Positions 26,834 through 35,592 of a stretch of 64,000 nt of DNA are shown here, piece by piece. The position numbers were made by a program, and so were the translations under genes. The stretch lies in NCBI RefSeq assembly GCF_022012435.1, contig NZ_JAKLUA010000017.1, positions 85,116 to 149,115 on the forward strand, in the 5' to 3' direction. The notes below the pieces were generated by a model. It saw only the letters and a list, made by a program, of their open reading frames with translations. It had not been told where the DNA came from and did not search any database. Position 1 is the stretch's first letter. Each line of letters opens with the position of its first letter. This DNA comes from Bradyrhizobium zhengyangense (lineage in GTDB: Bacteria > Pseudomonadota > Alphaproteobacteria > Rhizobiales > Xanthobacteraceae).

Positions 26834-27580
26834 CGTCAAGACATCCTTCTGCATCTTGCCGCCGTAGAAGTGGAAGAACGGCACCGGCGCATCGTGACGC
26901 AGCGGGCCGGCGGCAAGACGCGTGTCGAGCTCGTTGAGGACATTCCGTGTCATGGGATGCAGATCGGCGAGCGGCTTTGAGCCGAGTTCGACCCAGACCA
27001 GTTCGACCAGCTCCGCATCCGCATGGATCACGCCCTCGACATGGTGGGTGATCGCGGAGGCATCTGCCGTGAAGAAGCGCGTGTCGAACCGCTTCACGCG
27101 GCCGGGCGGGGTGATCGCGCGCGCGATCAGGAACAGGCTGGAGGGATCGGGCAGGAGGCCAGCATCGGCGAACGGCTTCCAGGGGCCTTCGAGTTTTGCT
27201 TTGCCTTCATTCTTGCGGCCGAGGCAGAGGCCGGTCTCCTCGCAGGCTTCGCGGATCGCGGCAATCGCCAGCGATTTGGCGCGCGAGGCCGGCGTCTTCG
27301 GGCTGCCCTTGGCGAGATTGGCTTCGAGCTCGGCGGTGATGGGGGCAGCACACGGCACGCGGTGATCGTCCTTGTCGACGCGGCCGCCTGGGAAGACGAA
27401 TTTGCCGGGCATGAACACCACCTTGTCGTGGCGCTTGCCGACCAACACCTTTGGAGTGCCGCCGCTGCGATCGACCAGGATCAGCGTCGCCGCATCCCGC
27501 GGGCGGAAATAGGGATGGTGATCGGCTTCCTTCTCCTCGTGGACTTTTGCCTTCTCGGTCGTCTGCGCCGTGTCGCTCAT
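26831..27580 (-). CDS. NUDIX hydrolase, NUDT19-like with insertion in the Nudix box
   Basis: A 249-residue protein. The Nudix box begins FVFPGGRVDKDDHRV and ends AIREACEETGLCLG, but about 35 residues are inserted between the two halves, as in NUDT19-type enzymes. Those act on CoA derivatives or other nucleotide diphosphates. It is co-oriented with DUF983, rnr and topA upstream and is probably part of that operon, 33 bp after DUF983. Confidence 0.88.
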   Translation of the reverse strand: MSDTAQTTEKAKVHEEKEADHHPYFRPRDAATLILVDRSGGTPKVLVGKRHDKVVFMPGKFVFPGGRVDKDDHRVPCAAPITAELEANLAKGSPKTPASRAKSLAIAAIREACEETGLCLGRKNEGKAKLEGPWKPFADAGLLPDPSSLFLIARAITPPGRVKRFDTRFFTADASAITHHVEGVIHADAELVELVWVELGSKPLADLHPMTRNVLNELDTRLAAGPLRHDAPVPFFHFYGGKMQKDVLT

Positions 27581-27612
27581 ATCCTCACCCGGACTGTTCT
27601 TGCTTATTGTGC

Positions 27613-28053
27613 TTACACAGGCGGAATACCATCAGGCGGGTTCTCGTCAAACCCGTGCATGCGCAGAGCCCATTGCAAGCCGACCACAGCTCCCTTCACC
27701 GGCTGCAGCAGGGCGAGCGACGCAAAGAAGGTGAACGGCAGGTAGGCCACGAAGCTGAGCCAGACCGGCGTCGTGTAATTGGTCTCGATCCAGAGGATCG
27801 AGGGCACCACGATGTGGCCGACGATGACGATCACGAGATAGGCGGGCAGATCGTCGGCGCGGTGCGGCGTGAAGTCGAGGCCGCAAGCTGCACAATTGTC
27901 CGCCGTCTTGAGGAAGGCGCGGAACAGCTTTCCCTGGCCGCAGCGCGGGCAGCGGCCGCGAAAGCCGCGCTTCATCGCGGCCCAGAGATCGCGCTTCTCG
28001 ATGAGGCCGGTCTCGCGCGTCCAGATTTTTGGCGCCGTGCTCATGGTCACCAT
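27613..28053 (-). CDS. DUF983 family membrane protein
   Basis: Up to 146 residues. A zinc-finger-like CPRCGQGKLF and CAACGLDF pair precedes two transmembrane helices (LVIVIVGHIVVPSILW and FVAYLPFTFFASLALLQPV), the DUF983 architecture. Function is unknown. The ATG at 28053 overlaps the end of rnr by a few bases; an ATG at 28044 is an equally possible start. It is conserved between rnr and NUDIX genes in rhizobia. Confidence 0.88.
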   Translation of the reverse strand: MVTMSTAPKIWTRETGLIEKRDLWAAMKRGFRGRCPRCGQGKLFRAFLKTADNCAACGLDFTPHRADDLPAYLVIVIVGHIVVPSILWIETNYTTPVWLSFVAYLPFTFFASLALLQPVKGAVVGLQWALRMHGFDENPPDGIPPV

Positions 28054-30398
28054 GCCTTGCCCTTCTTGCCCTTGCTCTTGCCCTTGTTCTTACCCTTGCC
28101 CTTCTTGCCGGGCTTTGGCTTTGACGGCTTGCGTTTTTTATCCGGACTGCGGCCCGGATGCGCCTTGAACGAGGGACGGCGTTGCGGGCCGGGTCGCCTG
28201 CGATCGCGCGGGCTCGTCTCGCTTGAGGACGACAGCAACTCGAAACGCAGCGCGCCGGCGATGGGGGCCGCTTCGATCAGCCTGATGTCGACGACGTCGC
28301 CGAGCTGGTACATGGTACCGCTGCGCGTGCCGATCAGCGCGTGGCGGCTCTCGTCATAGTTGAAATATTCCGTGCCGAGGGATCGGATCGGGATCAGGCC
28401 GTCGGCGCCGGTCTCGCTCAGCTTGACGAACAGGCCGGCGCGGGTGACGCCGGAGACGCGGCCCTGGAAAGTCGAACCGATACGGTCGGCGAGGTGATGG
28501 GCGATCAGGCGGTCGACGGTCTCGCGCTCCGCCTTCATCGCACGCCGCTCGGTCAGCGAAATATGCGCGGCGACTTCGCCGAGCGATTCCGCGGTCTCGC
28601 TGTCGGGCAGGGCGCCTTCGCCCAGGCCCAATGCGCGGACCAGCGCGCGATGGACGACGAGGTCGGCATAGCGGCGGATCGGCGAGGTGAAATGCGCGTA
28701 GCGGCGCAAATTCAGGCCGAAATGCCCGTAATTCTCGGAGGAGTATTCCGCCTGCGCCTGGGCGCGGAGCACCACCTCGCTCACCAGCGGGAAGTGGTCG
28801 TGGCCCTCAAGCTGCGCCAGCACGCGGTTGAACAGGGCCGGGCGCAACGCGCCTGATTTGGCGAAGGGAACATCGAGCGTTTGCAAAAATTCCGAGAGTG
28901 CGTGGACTTTTTCGAGCGTCGGCTCGTCATGCACGCGGTAGATCAGCGGGAGCGATTTCTTCTCCAGCATCTCGGCCGCCGCGACATTGGCGAGGATCAT
29001 GAACTCCTCGATCAGCTTGTGCGCATCGAGGCGCTCGGGCACGACGACGCGGTCGACCGTGCCGTCGCTCTTCAGCAGGATCTTGCGCTCGGGCAGATCG
29101 AGATTGAGCGGATCGCGCTCGTCACGGGCCCGCTTGACGCAGGCATAGGCTGCATAGAGCGGCCTCAGGATCGGATCGAGCAGGGGGCCGGTGGTGTCGT
29201 CAGGCCGTCCATCGATCGCGGCTTGTGCCTGCGCGTAGCTCAGCTTGGCGGCTGAGCGCATCAGGATGCGATGGAAGCTGTGCGAGCGCTTGCGGCCGTC
29301 GGGCGCAATGATCATCCGCACCGCGAGCGCGCCGCGCGGCTCGCCCGGCACCAGCGAGCAGAGATTGTTGGAGATGCGCTCGGGCAGCATCGGCACGACG
29401 CGGTCGGGGAAATAGACCGAGTTGCCACGGTCGAGCGCGGCGCGATCGAGCGCGGTGCCCGGCTGCACGTAGAAGCTCACATCCGCGATGGCGACGTCGA
29501 CGATGAAGCCGCCCTTGTTGTTCGGATCGGGATCGGCCTGCGCGTGCACCGCGTCGTCGTGATCCTTGGCGTCAGGCGGATCGATGGTGACGAGCGGCAC
29601 GTCGCGCCAGTCCTCGCGTCCCCTAAGGTTAGCCGGCTCCGCCGCTTCCGCCTCGCGCTCGGCGGCGGAGGAGAACTGCAAGGGGATGTCGTGGGCGTAG
29701 ATCGCGATCAGGCTGATCGCCTTCTCCGACTTGACCGAACCGAGCTTCTCCTTGACCCGGCCCGAAGCCAGCCCAAAACTACGGGTGCGGACGATGTCGA
29801 CGCTCACGAGGTCGCCGTCCTGCGCGCCGCGCGTGTCGGCGGCTGCGATGTTCAGCTCGCGGTCGGCGGACTTCTTGTCGACAGGGACCAGCCGTCCGCC
29901 ACCTTCAGGCAGACTGCGGAAGACCCCGAGAATGCGGCTCTTGGTCTTGTCGAAGACCTTGATGATATGGCCGCGATAGGCCGGGCCTTCGTTCTCGTTG
30001 GTCGGCTCGACCCGCAGCAGTGCGCGGTCGCCGACGCCGGCGGCGGTACCCGGCTTCGGCCGGCGCGGCATCGTGATGAGGATCTTTGGCGGCTCGCCGC
30101 TCTCCACCTCGTCCCATTCGCTGGGGGAGGCGATCAGCTCGCCGTCAGAATCGCGGCCTGTGATGTCGGCGACCAGCGTCGTCGGCAGGCTGTCCGGCTC
30201 GGAGACGGTGTGGCGCTTCTTCTTGATGGTGCCGTCGTCGGCAAGCTCGCGCAAAATGCGCTTGAGCTCGATGCGATCGGCGTTCTTCAGGCCGAACTCG
30301 CGCGCGATGTCGCGGGTTCCGACCTTTCCTGGATGTGCCTTGATGAAGGCGACGATGGCTTGCCTGTCGGGAAAGCCATGGTCATTCTTGCGTTTCAC
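28047..30398 (-). CDS. rnr: Ribonuclease R
   Basis: A 783-residue 3'-5' exoribonuclease. Domain order is an N-terminal winged-helix region, cold-shock/OB domains, the RNB catalytic domain (VTIDPPDAKDHDDAVHAQAD with the metal-binding Asp cluster, then RISNNLCSLVPGE), an S1 domain, and a very Lys-rich C-terminal tail. It degrades structured RNA, including in trans-translation with SmpB. The GTG start at 30398 follows AGAGG and lies 7 bp after topA, so they are co-transcribed. Confidence 0.95.
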   Translation of the reverse strand: MKRKNDHGFPDRQAIVAFIKAHPGKVGTRDIAREFGLKNADRIELKRILRELADDGTIKKKRHTVSEPDSLPTTLVADITGRDSDGELIASPSEWDEVESGEPPKILITMPRRPKPGTAAGVGDRALLRVEPTNENEGPAYRGHIIKVFDKTKSRILGVFRSLPEGGGRLVPVDKKSADRELNIAAADTRGAQDGDLVSVDIVRTRSFGLASGRVKEKLGSVKSEKAISLIAIYAHDIPLQFSSAAEREAEAAEPANLRGREDWRDVPLVTIDPPDAKDHDDAVHAQADPDPNNKGGFIVDVAIADVSFYVQPGTALDRAALDRGNSVYFPDRVVPMLPERISNNLCSLVPGEPRGALAVRMIIAPDGRKRSHSFHRILMRSAAKLSYAQAQAAIDGRPDDTTGPLLDPILRPLYAAYACVKRARDERDPLNLDLPERKILLKSDGTVDRVVVPERLDAHKLIEEFMILANVAAAEMLEKKSLPLIYRVHDEPTLEKVHALSEFLQTLDVPFAKSGALRPALFNRVLAQLEGHDHFPLVSEVVLRAQAQAEYSSENYGHFGLNLRRYAHFTSPIRRYADLVVHRALVRALGLGEGALPDSETAESLGEVAAHISLTERRAMKAERETVDRLIAHHLADRIGSTFQGRVSGVTRAGLFVKLSETGADGLIPIRSLGTEYFNYDESRHALIGTRSGTMYQLGDVVDIRLIEAAPIAGALRFELLSSSSETSPRDRRRPGPQRRPSFKAHPGRSPDKKRKPSKPKPGKKGKGKNKGKSKGKKGKAW

Positions 30399-30405
30399 TT
30401 AACCT

Positions 30406-33174
30406 CTAATTGGTGCCGGCACTCTTCTTGGCCGGAGCTTTGGCTGCGCCACCTGACTTGGTCGCCGAGGTCTTTGCCGTCGACGCCACGCCTGCGCGCG
30501 CCTTGCTGGTGGATTCGGTTTTGGTTTTGGCCGCGGTTTTCTTCGCGGCCGGTTTCTTTGGCTTCGGCGCGGTGTCGTCACCGTCCGCGGCCTTCTCTGC
30601 AGTCTTCTTGGCCTTGGCCGGCTTCGCAGCCTTCTTTGCCGTCTTGCTGGTTGTCTTGGCCTTGCCGCCGCCCTTGGCGGCGCGCTCGTCGATCAGTGCG
30701 ATCGCCTGTGCCAGCGTCACCGTGTCCTTTTCGAACTCGGCCGGGATCGTCGCGTTGACGCCGCCCGCGGTGACATAGGCACCGTAGCGGCCGCTCTTCA
30801 CGGTGACGGTGCCGAGCGAGGGGTGATCGCCGAGCGCCTTGCCGGGATCGGCGCCGAAGCGACGGCTCGGGCCCTTGGCAACCTTTTCCGCGATCAGCGT
30901 CACCGCGCGATTGAGGCCGATGTCAAAGACCTCGTCTCCGGCCTCAAGGCTGGCATAGGTCTTCTCGTGCTTCACGAACGGCCCGAAGCGGCCGAGGCCG
31001 GCCGTGATCGGTTGGCCGGTCTCGGGATGCTTGCCGATCTCGCGCGGCAGCGACAAGAGCTTGAGCGCAAGCTCGAGCTCGATATCGCTGGGCGATGTGC
31101 CCTTGGGGATGCCTGCGCGCTTCGGCTTCTCGCCTTCCTCATAATCCTTCTGCTCGCCGAGCTGGATGTAGGGGCCGAAGCGGCCGGCCTTGACCCAGAC
31201 ATCGCGACCCGTCTCCGGATCCTGGCCGAGCGAACGGTCGGCGGTGGTCTCGCTGTCGGCGGCGAGCTGGCGCGTGTAGCGGCACTCCGGATAGTTCGAG
31301 CAGCCGACGAAGGCGCCGAACTTGCCGGCCTTGAGATTGAGCCGGCCGTTGCCGCAGCTCGGGCACTGCCTGATGTCGCCGCCATCCGTGCGCGGCGGAT
31401 AGATGTGCTGGCCCAGCATGTCGTCGAGCACGTCGAGCACCTGTGCGACGCGCAGATCCTTGATCTCGTCGACAGCGCCGATGAAGCCGGTCCAGAAATC
31501 CTTCAGCACCTGCTGCCAGGAGATCTCGTTGTTGGAGATGCGGTCGAGCTGCTCTTCGAGATTGGCCGTGAAATCGTATTCGACGTAGCGGCTGAAGAAG
31601 CTCTCCAGGAACGCCACCACGACGCGGCCCTTGTCCTCGCCGTGCAGGCGCTTCTTCTCCAGCTTGACGTAACCGCGGTCCTTCAGCACCTGGAGGATCG
31701 AGGCATAGGTCGAGGGCCGGCCGATGCCGAGCTCTTCCATGCGCTTGACCAGCGATGCTTCCGAGAAGCGCGGCGGCGGCTCGGTGAAATGCTGGGTGAC
31801 GGAAAGCGACTGCCGCTTGAGTGCGTCGTTCGGGCTCATCGCGGGCAGGCGGCGGGAGTCCTCGTCTTCCTCGTCGTCGCGGCCTTCTTGATAGAGTGCC
31901 AGAAAGCCGTCGAACTTGACGACCTGGCCGGTGGCGCGCAGCTCCAGCGTGCGACCGCCGGCCTTCGCCGTGATGTCGACGGTGGTGCGCTCGAGTTCGG
32001 CCGATTCCATCTGGCTGGCGATAGTGCGCTTCCAGATCAGCTCATAGAGCCGCGCCTGATCGGCATCGAGCTTGCGGCTCATGCTGTCGGGGCGGCGGGA
32101 AAGATCGGTCGGGCGGATCGCTTCGTGCGCTTCCTGGGCGTTCTTGGCCTTGGCCTGATACTGGCGCGGTGCATCCGGGACGTAGGCGTTGCCATAGTCC
32201 TCGCCGATTACCTTGCGCGCCTGGGTGATCGCAGAGGGATCAATCTGCACGCCGTCGGTACGCATATAAGTAATGAGTCCGGTGGTCTCGCCGCCGATGT
32301 CGATGCCCTCATAAAGGCGCTGCGCGATGCGCATGGTGTGCGCCGGCGCAAAGCCGTATTTGCGGCTGGCTTCCTGCTGCAAGGTCGAGGTGGTGAAGGG
32401 GGCCTGCGGATTGCGGCGCGCCGGCTTGGCATCGACCGCGGTCACCGCGTAGGTCGCCAGTTCCAGCGCCTTCTTGAAGTCTTCGGCCTCAGCGCCGCTG
32501 CCGATGTCGAGGCGCTGGATCTTCTTGCCGTCGGCACCGACGAGGCGCGCCTCGAAGGCATCGCCGCGGGGCGTCAGCAGGGTCGCGATCAGCGACCAAT
32601 ATTCGCGCGGCACGAACTTCTCGATCTCGAGCTCGCGGTCGCAGACGAGGCGCAGCGCCACCGACTGCACACGGCCCGCCGAGCGGGCGCCCGGCAGCTT
32701 GCGCCACAGCACGGGAGAAAGGGTGAAGCCGACCAGATAGTCCAGCGCCCGGCGCGCCATATAGGCGTCGACCAGGGCGCCATCGATCTGGCGCGGGTTC
32801 TTCATCGCGTCGGTGACGGCCTGCTTGGTGATGGCGTTGAACACCACGCGCTCGATCTTCTGATCCTTCAGCGCGCGCTTCTCTTTCATCACCTCCAGCA
32901 CATGCCAGGAGATGGCTTCGCCCTCGCGATCAGGGTCGGTCGCCAGAATCAGGCGGTCGGCACCCTTCAGGGACTTGGCGATATCGTTGAGCCGGCCGGC
33001 CGCCTTGGGGTCGACCTCCCAGATCATCTTGAAATTGGCGTCGGGATCGACGGAACCGTTCTTCGCAGGGAGGTCGCGGACATGGCCAAATGAGGCCAGA
33101 ACCTCATAGGACGAGCCCAAATACTTGTTGATCGTCTTGGCTTTCGCCGGCGACTCCACAATGACGATATTCAT
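30406..33174 (-). CDS. topA: DNA topoisomerase I
   Basis: A 922-residue type IA topoisomerase. It starts with a TOPRIM domain (MNIVIVESPAKAKTINKYLG) and has the active-site Tyr in GLITYMRTDGVQ. One Cys4 zinc finger (CPSCGNGRLNLKAGKF then CSNYPEC) is followed by several C-terminal KSGRYGAYV-type repeats and a long Lys/Ala tail that should bind DNA. It relaxes negative supercoils. Same-strand rnr follows directly. A 217-bp upstream region is shared with the divergent 33392 gene. Confidence 0.96.
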   Translation of the reverse strand: MNIVIVESPAKAKTINKYLGSSYEVLASFGHVRDLPAKNGSVDPDANFKMIWEVDPKAAGRLNDIAKSLKGADRLILATDPDREGEAISWHVLEVMKEKRALKDQKIERVVFNAITKQAVTDAMKNPRQIDGALVDAYMARRALDYLVGFTLSPVLWRKLPGARSAGRVQSVALRLVCDRELEIEKFVPREYWSLIATLLTPRGDAFEARLVGADGKKIQRLDIGSGAEAEDFKKALELATYAVTAVDAKPARRNPQAPFTTSTLQQEASRKYGFAPAHTMRIAQRLYEGIDIGGETTGLITYMRTDGVQIDPSAITQARKVIGEDYGNAYVPDAPRQYQAKAKNAQEAHEAIRPTDLSRRPDSMSRKLDADQARLYELIWKRTIASQMESAELERTTVDITAKAGGRTLELRATGQVVKFDGFLALYQEGRDDEEDEDSRRLPAMSPNDALKRQSLSVTQHFTEPPPRFSEASLVKRMEELGIGRPSTYASILQVLKDRGYVKLEKKRLHGEDKGRVVVAFLESFFSRYVEYDFTANLEEQLDRISNNEISWQQVLKDFWTGFIGAVDEIKDLRVAQVLDVLDDMLGQHIYPPRTDGGDIRQCPSCGNGRLNLKAGKFGAFVGCSNYPECRYTRQLAADSETTADRSLGQDPETGRDVWVKAGRFGPYIQLGEQKDYEEGEKPKRAGIPKGTSPSDIELELALKLLSLPREIGKHPETGQPITAGLGRFGPFVKHEKTYASLEAGDEVFDIGLNRAVTLIAEKVAKGPSRRFGADPGKALGDHPSLGTVTVKSGRYGAYVTAGGVNATIPAEFEKDTVTLAQAIALIDERAAKGGGKAKTTSKTAKKAAKPAKAKKTAEKAADGDDTAPKPKKPAAKKTAAKTKTESTSKARAGVASTAKTSATKSGGAAKAPAKKSAGTN

Positions 33175-33391
33175 GTAGTTCCAGTAACTTACGGGGAAAT
33201 ATTGGGCCGATTTCCTCTAGATTCGGGTCGGCCGTTTCGTCCCGAACATGGGTGGTGGGGCGGGTCCTGTCAAATCGAAGGGTGTTGAAAGCCCGCGGAT
33301 TGGGAAAAGTTTCATATCGAGAAAGTTGCAAATTACCACCTTGGAGTTGCGGCCGCTATCGGCGTAATGTCCCCGCGGGGCATGGATTCGG

Positions 33392-33640
33392 GTGGGGCTG
33401 GTGGCAAAGCCAGAGAAGAAGCGGGCGCGCGCCGCGTCGGGCGCACAAGCAGTTTCGCGCAACGAGGAACCGGGCGAGGGCGGGGCTGATGAGGCGGTTG
33501 CCTTCATTGCCGAGCAGGTCGCCAGCTTGCGCAAGCTCGCCGAGCGCCACAAGCTGGACGTGCTCCATTATCTCCTGGGCATGACCAAGCTCGAGGCCGA
33601 CGAGCATTTGCGGCTACGGAGCAAGCGGAAGCTGTCGTGA
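33392..33640 (+). CDS. Small conserved protein, unknown function
   Basis: 82 residues from GTG 33392 (or 79 from GTG 33401, giving VAKPEKKRARAA). It has a basic, disordered N-terminus, then a helical region (EAVAFIAEQVASLRKLAERH then LDVLHYLLGMTKLEADEHLR). No motif names a function. It is divergent from topA, so it may share its promoter region. The 3' side leads into a type A repeat. Confidence 0.6.
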   Translation: MGLVAKPEKKRARAASGAQAVSRNEEPGEGGADEAVAFIAEQVASLRKLAERHKLDVLHYLLGMTKLEADEHLRLRSKRKLS

Positions 33641-33665
33641 GGGTGGCTGTCACTCCACAACATTC

Positions 33666-33765
33666 GTCATTCCCCGCGAAGGCGGGGAATCCAGTATGCC
33701 GCAGCTTATCGGGGAATCACGACCGCCTCTGGAATACTGGATCGCCCGCCTTCGCGGGCGATGAC
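33666..33765. repeat. 100-bp palindromic intergenic repeat, type A, copy 2
   Basis: Same length and layout as 20076-20175: GTCATTCCCCGCGAAGGCGG at the left, CTCTGGAATACTGGATCGCC in the middle and GCGGGCGATGAC at the right. It sits between the convergent 33392 gene and the HxlR gene. Confidence 0.85.
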
Positions 33766-33812
33766 ATCGAGTGTTTGGTCACGGCTTTGCCACAGAGCGA
33801 CTGGTACGATAG

Positions 33813-34283
33813 TTATCCCGCCGACCGCCGCCGCGGTGCCGGCCGCGGCTTCAGCGTGATGTCGGCGAGGCTGAGCAACCGTCCATCCTCGGCGTGCAGC
33901 TCGAGCTTCTTCACCGGACGGCCTTTGGCACGATCGATCATGATGGTGTCGATCTCCTCGGGCGCATCGTCGAACTCTTCGCTCCATTGCCGGAGCGCGA
34001 CCAGGATTGGGAACAGGCCGCGTCCCTTCGGCGTCAGCAGATAATCCTGATAGGCGCTGCCGTCGGAGGCGGGGGCTGTTTCCAGAATGCCGTGGTCGAC
34101 CATTGATCGCAGCCGCGCGGACAGGATGTTCTTGGCCACGCCCAGCTTGCTCTGAAACTCGCCGAAGCGACGCAAGCCGAGCATCGCATCGCGGATGATT
34201 ATGAGTGACCACCAATCGCCGATCACCTCCAGCGATCGCGCGATCGGGCAGCCATCACCCTCAAAGCTCGTTCGTTTCACCAT
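33813..34283 (-). CDS. HxlR-family regulator (partner of the SDR gene)
   Basis: A 156-residue winged-helix protein of the HxlR/MarR-like group: CPIARSLEVIGDWWSLIIIR, then FGEFQSKLGVAKNILSARL and an RLRSMVDHGILE wing. The N-terminal CPIARS cysteine is typical of redox- or electrophile-sensing HxlR proteins. It is divergent from the SDR gene, with a large inverted repeat between them. It likely represses the SDR, and possibly itself, and responds to aldehydes, quinones or oxidants. Confidence 0.88.
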   Translation of the reverse strand: MVKRTSFEGDGCPIARSLEVIGDWWSLIIIRDAMLGLRRFGEFQSKLGVAKNILSARLRSMVDHGILETAPASDGSAYQDYLLTPKGRGLFPILVALRQWSEEFDDAPEEIDTIMIDRAKGRPVKKLELHAEDGRLLSLADITLKPRPAPRRRSAG

Positions 34284-34334
34284 CGTCCTGGTCCTATCGC
34301 GTTCGCACGATGTTGGGGCGGATCACGCGGATGT

Positions 34335-34393
34335 GTGGTTGCATCATAAAACCATTCGGCCTAGATGGCAACATAGTTTCATTATGCAACCAC
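34335..34393. promoter_or_regulatory. Inverted-repeat operator between HxlR and SDR genes
   Basis: Arms GTGGTTGCATCATAAAAC (34335-34352) and GTTTCATTATGCAACCAC (34376-34393) are complementary at 16 of 18 positions, with a 23-bp spacer. The arm centres are about 41 bp apart, near four helical turns. It lies in the 121-bp divergent gap. Confidence 0.7.
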
Positions 34394-34404
34394 TGGAGGC
34401 GAAC

Positions 34405-35175
34405 ATGAGGCTGACGAACAAGACGGCACTGATCACCGGCGGCAATAGCGGCATTGGCCTGGCAACGGCAAAGCTGTTCGTGGCCGAGGGCGCGAAGGTG
34501 ATCATCACAGGGCGCAACAAGGAAACGTTGGAGGCGGCCGCAAGGGAACTCGGCCCGAACGCGATCGCGCTCGCTGCGGATGCGACCGACATCGCCGCGA
34601 CCGAAGCTGCGATCAAGAAGGGCACCGACAAGTTCGGCAAGCTCGACATCTTGTTTGTAAATGCCGGCATCCCCGGCGGCACACCGCTCGGCTCGACGAC
34701 GCGTGAGATGTTCGAGAAGGTGATCAGCACCAATCTCACCGGCGTGTTCTTCACGGTGCAATCGGCGCTGCCTTATCTCAACGACAACGCCTCGATCATC
34801 CTCAATGGATCGGTGATCTCAGTGCTCGGCAATCCCGGCTACTCCGCTTATGGCGCGGCGAAGGCGGGTGTGCGGGCGATGGCGCGGATCATGGCCTCGG
34901 AACTCTCGCCGCGCGGCATCCGCGTGAATGTCGTTGCGCCGGGTGCGATCCGCACGCCGATCTGGGGCGCCGCGATTGCAACGCCCGACGCGGAGAAGGC
35001 GTTCGAGAAGCGCATCGGGCTCGCGACGCCGCTCGGCCGCATTGGTGAACCCGATCACATCTCAAAGACGGTGCTGTTCCTCGCCTCCGACGATGCCGGG
35101 CACATTCAGGGACAGGAGATCTTCGTCGACGGCGGCGCGGTGGCCTCGCCGAGCGGTGCGCCGATCTATCGCTGA
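34405..35175 (+). CDS. Short-chain dehydrogenase/reductase
   Basis: A 256-residue classical SDR. It has the Rossmann TGGNSGIG motif, the NAG segment (VNAGIPGG), the catalytic Tyr-x-x-x-Lys (YSAYGAAKAG), and the C-terminal VAPGAIRTPIWGAA and IFVDGGAVASPS regions. ATG 34405 follows CTGGAGG; the frame is open far upstream but lacks another good site. Substrate is unknown. It is regulated by the divergent HxlR (inferred). Confidence 0.92.
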   Translation: MRLTNKTALITGGNSGIGLATAKLFVAEGAKVIITGRNKETLEAAARELGPNAIALAADATDIAATEAAIKKGTDKFGKLDILFVNAGIPGGTPLGSTTREMFEKVISTNLTGVFFTVQSALPYLNDNASIILNGSVISVLGNPGYSAYGAAKAGVRAMARIMASELSPRGIRVNVVAPGAIRTPIWGAAIATPDAEKAFEKRIGLATPLGRIGEPDHISKTVLFLASDDAGHIQGQEIFVDGGAVASPSGAPIYR

Positions 35176-35352
35176 TGATCAAGTGAAGTGAAAATTGAAT
35201 CGGCTGGTGCGCCGAAAATGGTTGCGCCGGCCGGTTCCCGCGTCTTGCGAGATGTATTTTCTGAACCTTGCGTGATGCGTTGAACCTTCGCGTGCGCTGC
35301 CAAGACCTTTCTACGGGCAGGGGGTCATAAGACCCATTAAAGGGAGCCCGTT

Positions 35353-35535
35353 ATGCCGAAAGCAGCACGCATTTTTGCTCCGATTTCAGACCCGCGTATT
35401 TACACTGAACGTTCCGCAGTTCCCGCCAGGCACTCCGACATGTCGGAATTCATTGGGGTTGCCATATTCTCGGGCATCGGCTTGCTCATGTCGCTCGTTG
35501 CCGTGATCCTCGGCGTGCAGGGCGCCTGGTTTTAG
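35353..35535 (+). CDS. Small single-helix membrane protein
   Basis: 60 residues with a hydrophobic C-terminal helix (IGVAIFSGIGLLMSLVAVIL). The ATG at 35353 follows AAAGGGAG, a convincing ribosome site. A 5-bp hairpin GGGTC-ATAA-GACCC at 35322-35335 sits in the leader. Direct repeats around TGAACCTT-CGTG lie further upstream. Function is unknown. It is not linked to a neighbour by spacing. Confidence 0.6.
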   Translation: MPKAARIFAPISDPRIYTERSAVPARHSDMSEFIGVAIFSGIGLLMSLVAVILGVQGAWF

Positions 35536-35549
35536 CTTTGTCGATCTTT

Positions 35550-35578
35550 CAGCCGCCGCCGGGGTCCGGCAGCGGCTG
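35550..35578. terminator. Hairpin between convergent small-protein and azoreductase genes
   Basis: CAGCCG (35550-35555) pairs with CGGCTG (35573-35578), with further GC pairing inside. No clear U-tract follows on either strand, so it is at best a weak or bidirectional terminator. Confidence 0.35.
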
Positions 35579-35592
35579 TCGTCGGCGCAGCC

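Noticed and set aside
29271..30758. Plus-strand open frame of about 495 codons opposite rnr and the end of topA
   Set aside because: Antisense to real genes, no domain, no ribosome site, and composition of a shadow frame.
30823..33093. Long plus-strand open frame of about 750 codons opposite topA
   Set aside because: It lies wholly antisense to a well-supported topA. Its translation is Arg/Ala/Gly/Leu-rich without a recognisable domain, a usual effect of high GC third positions.
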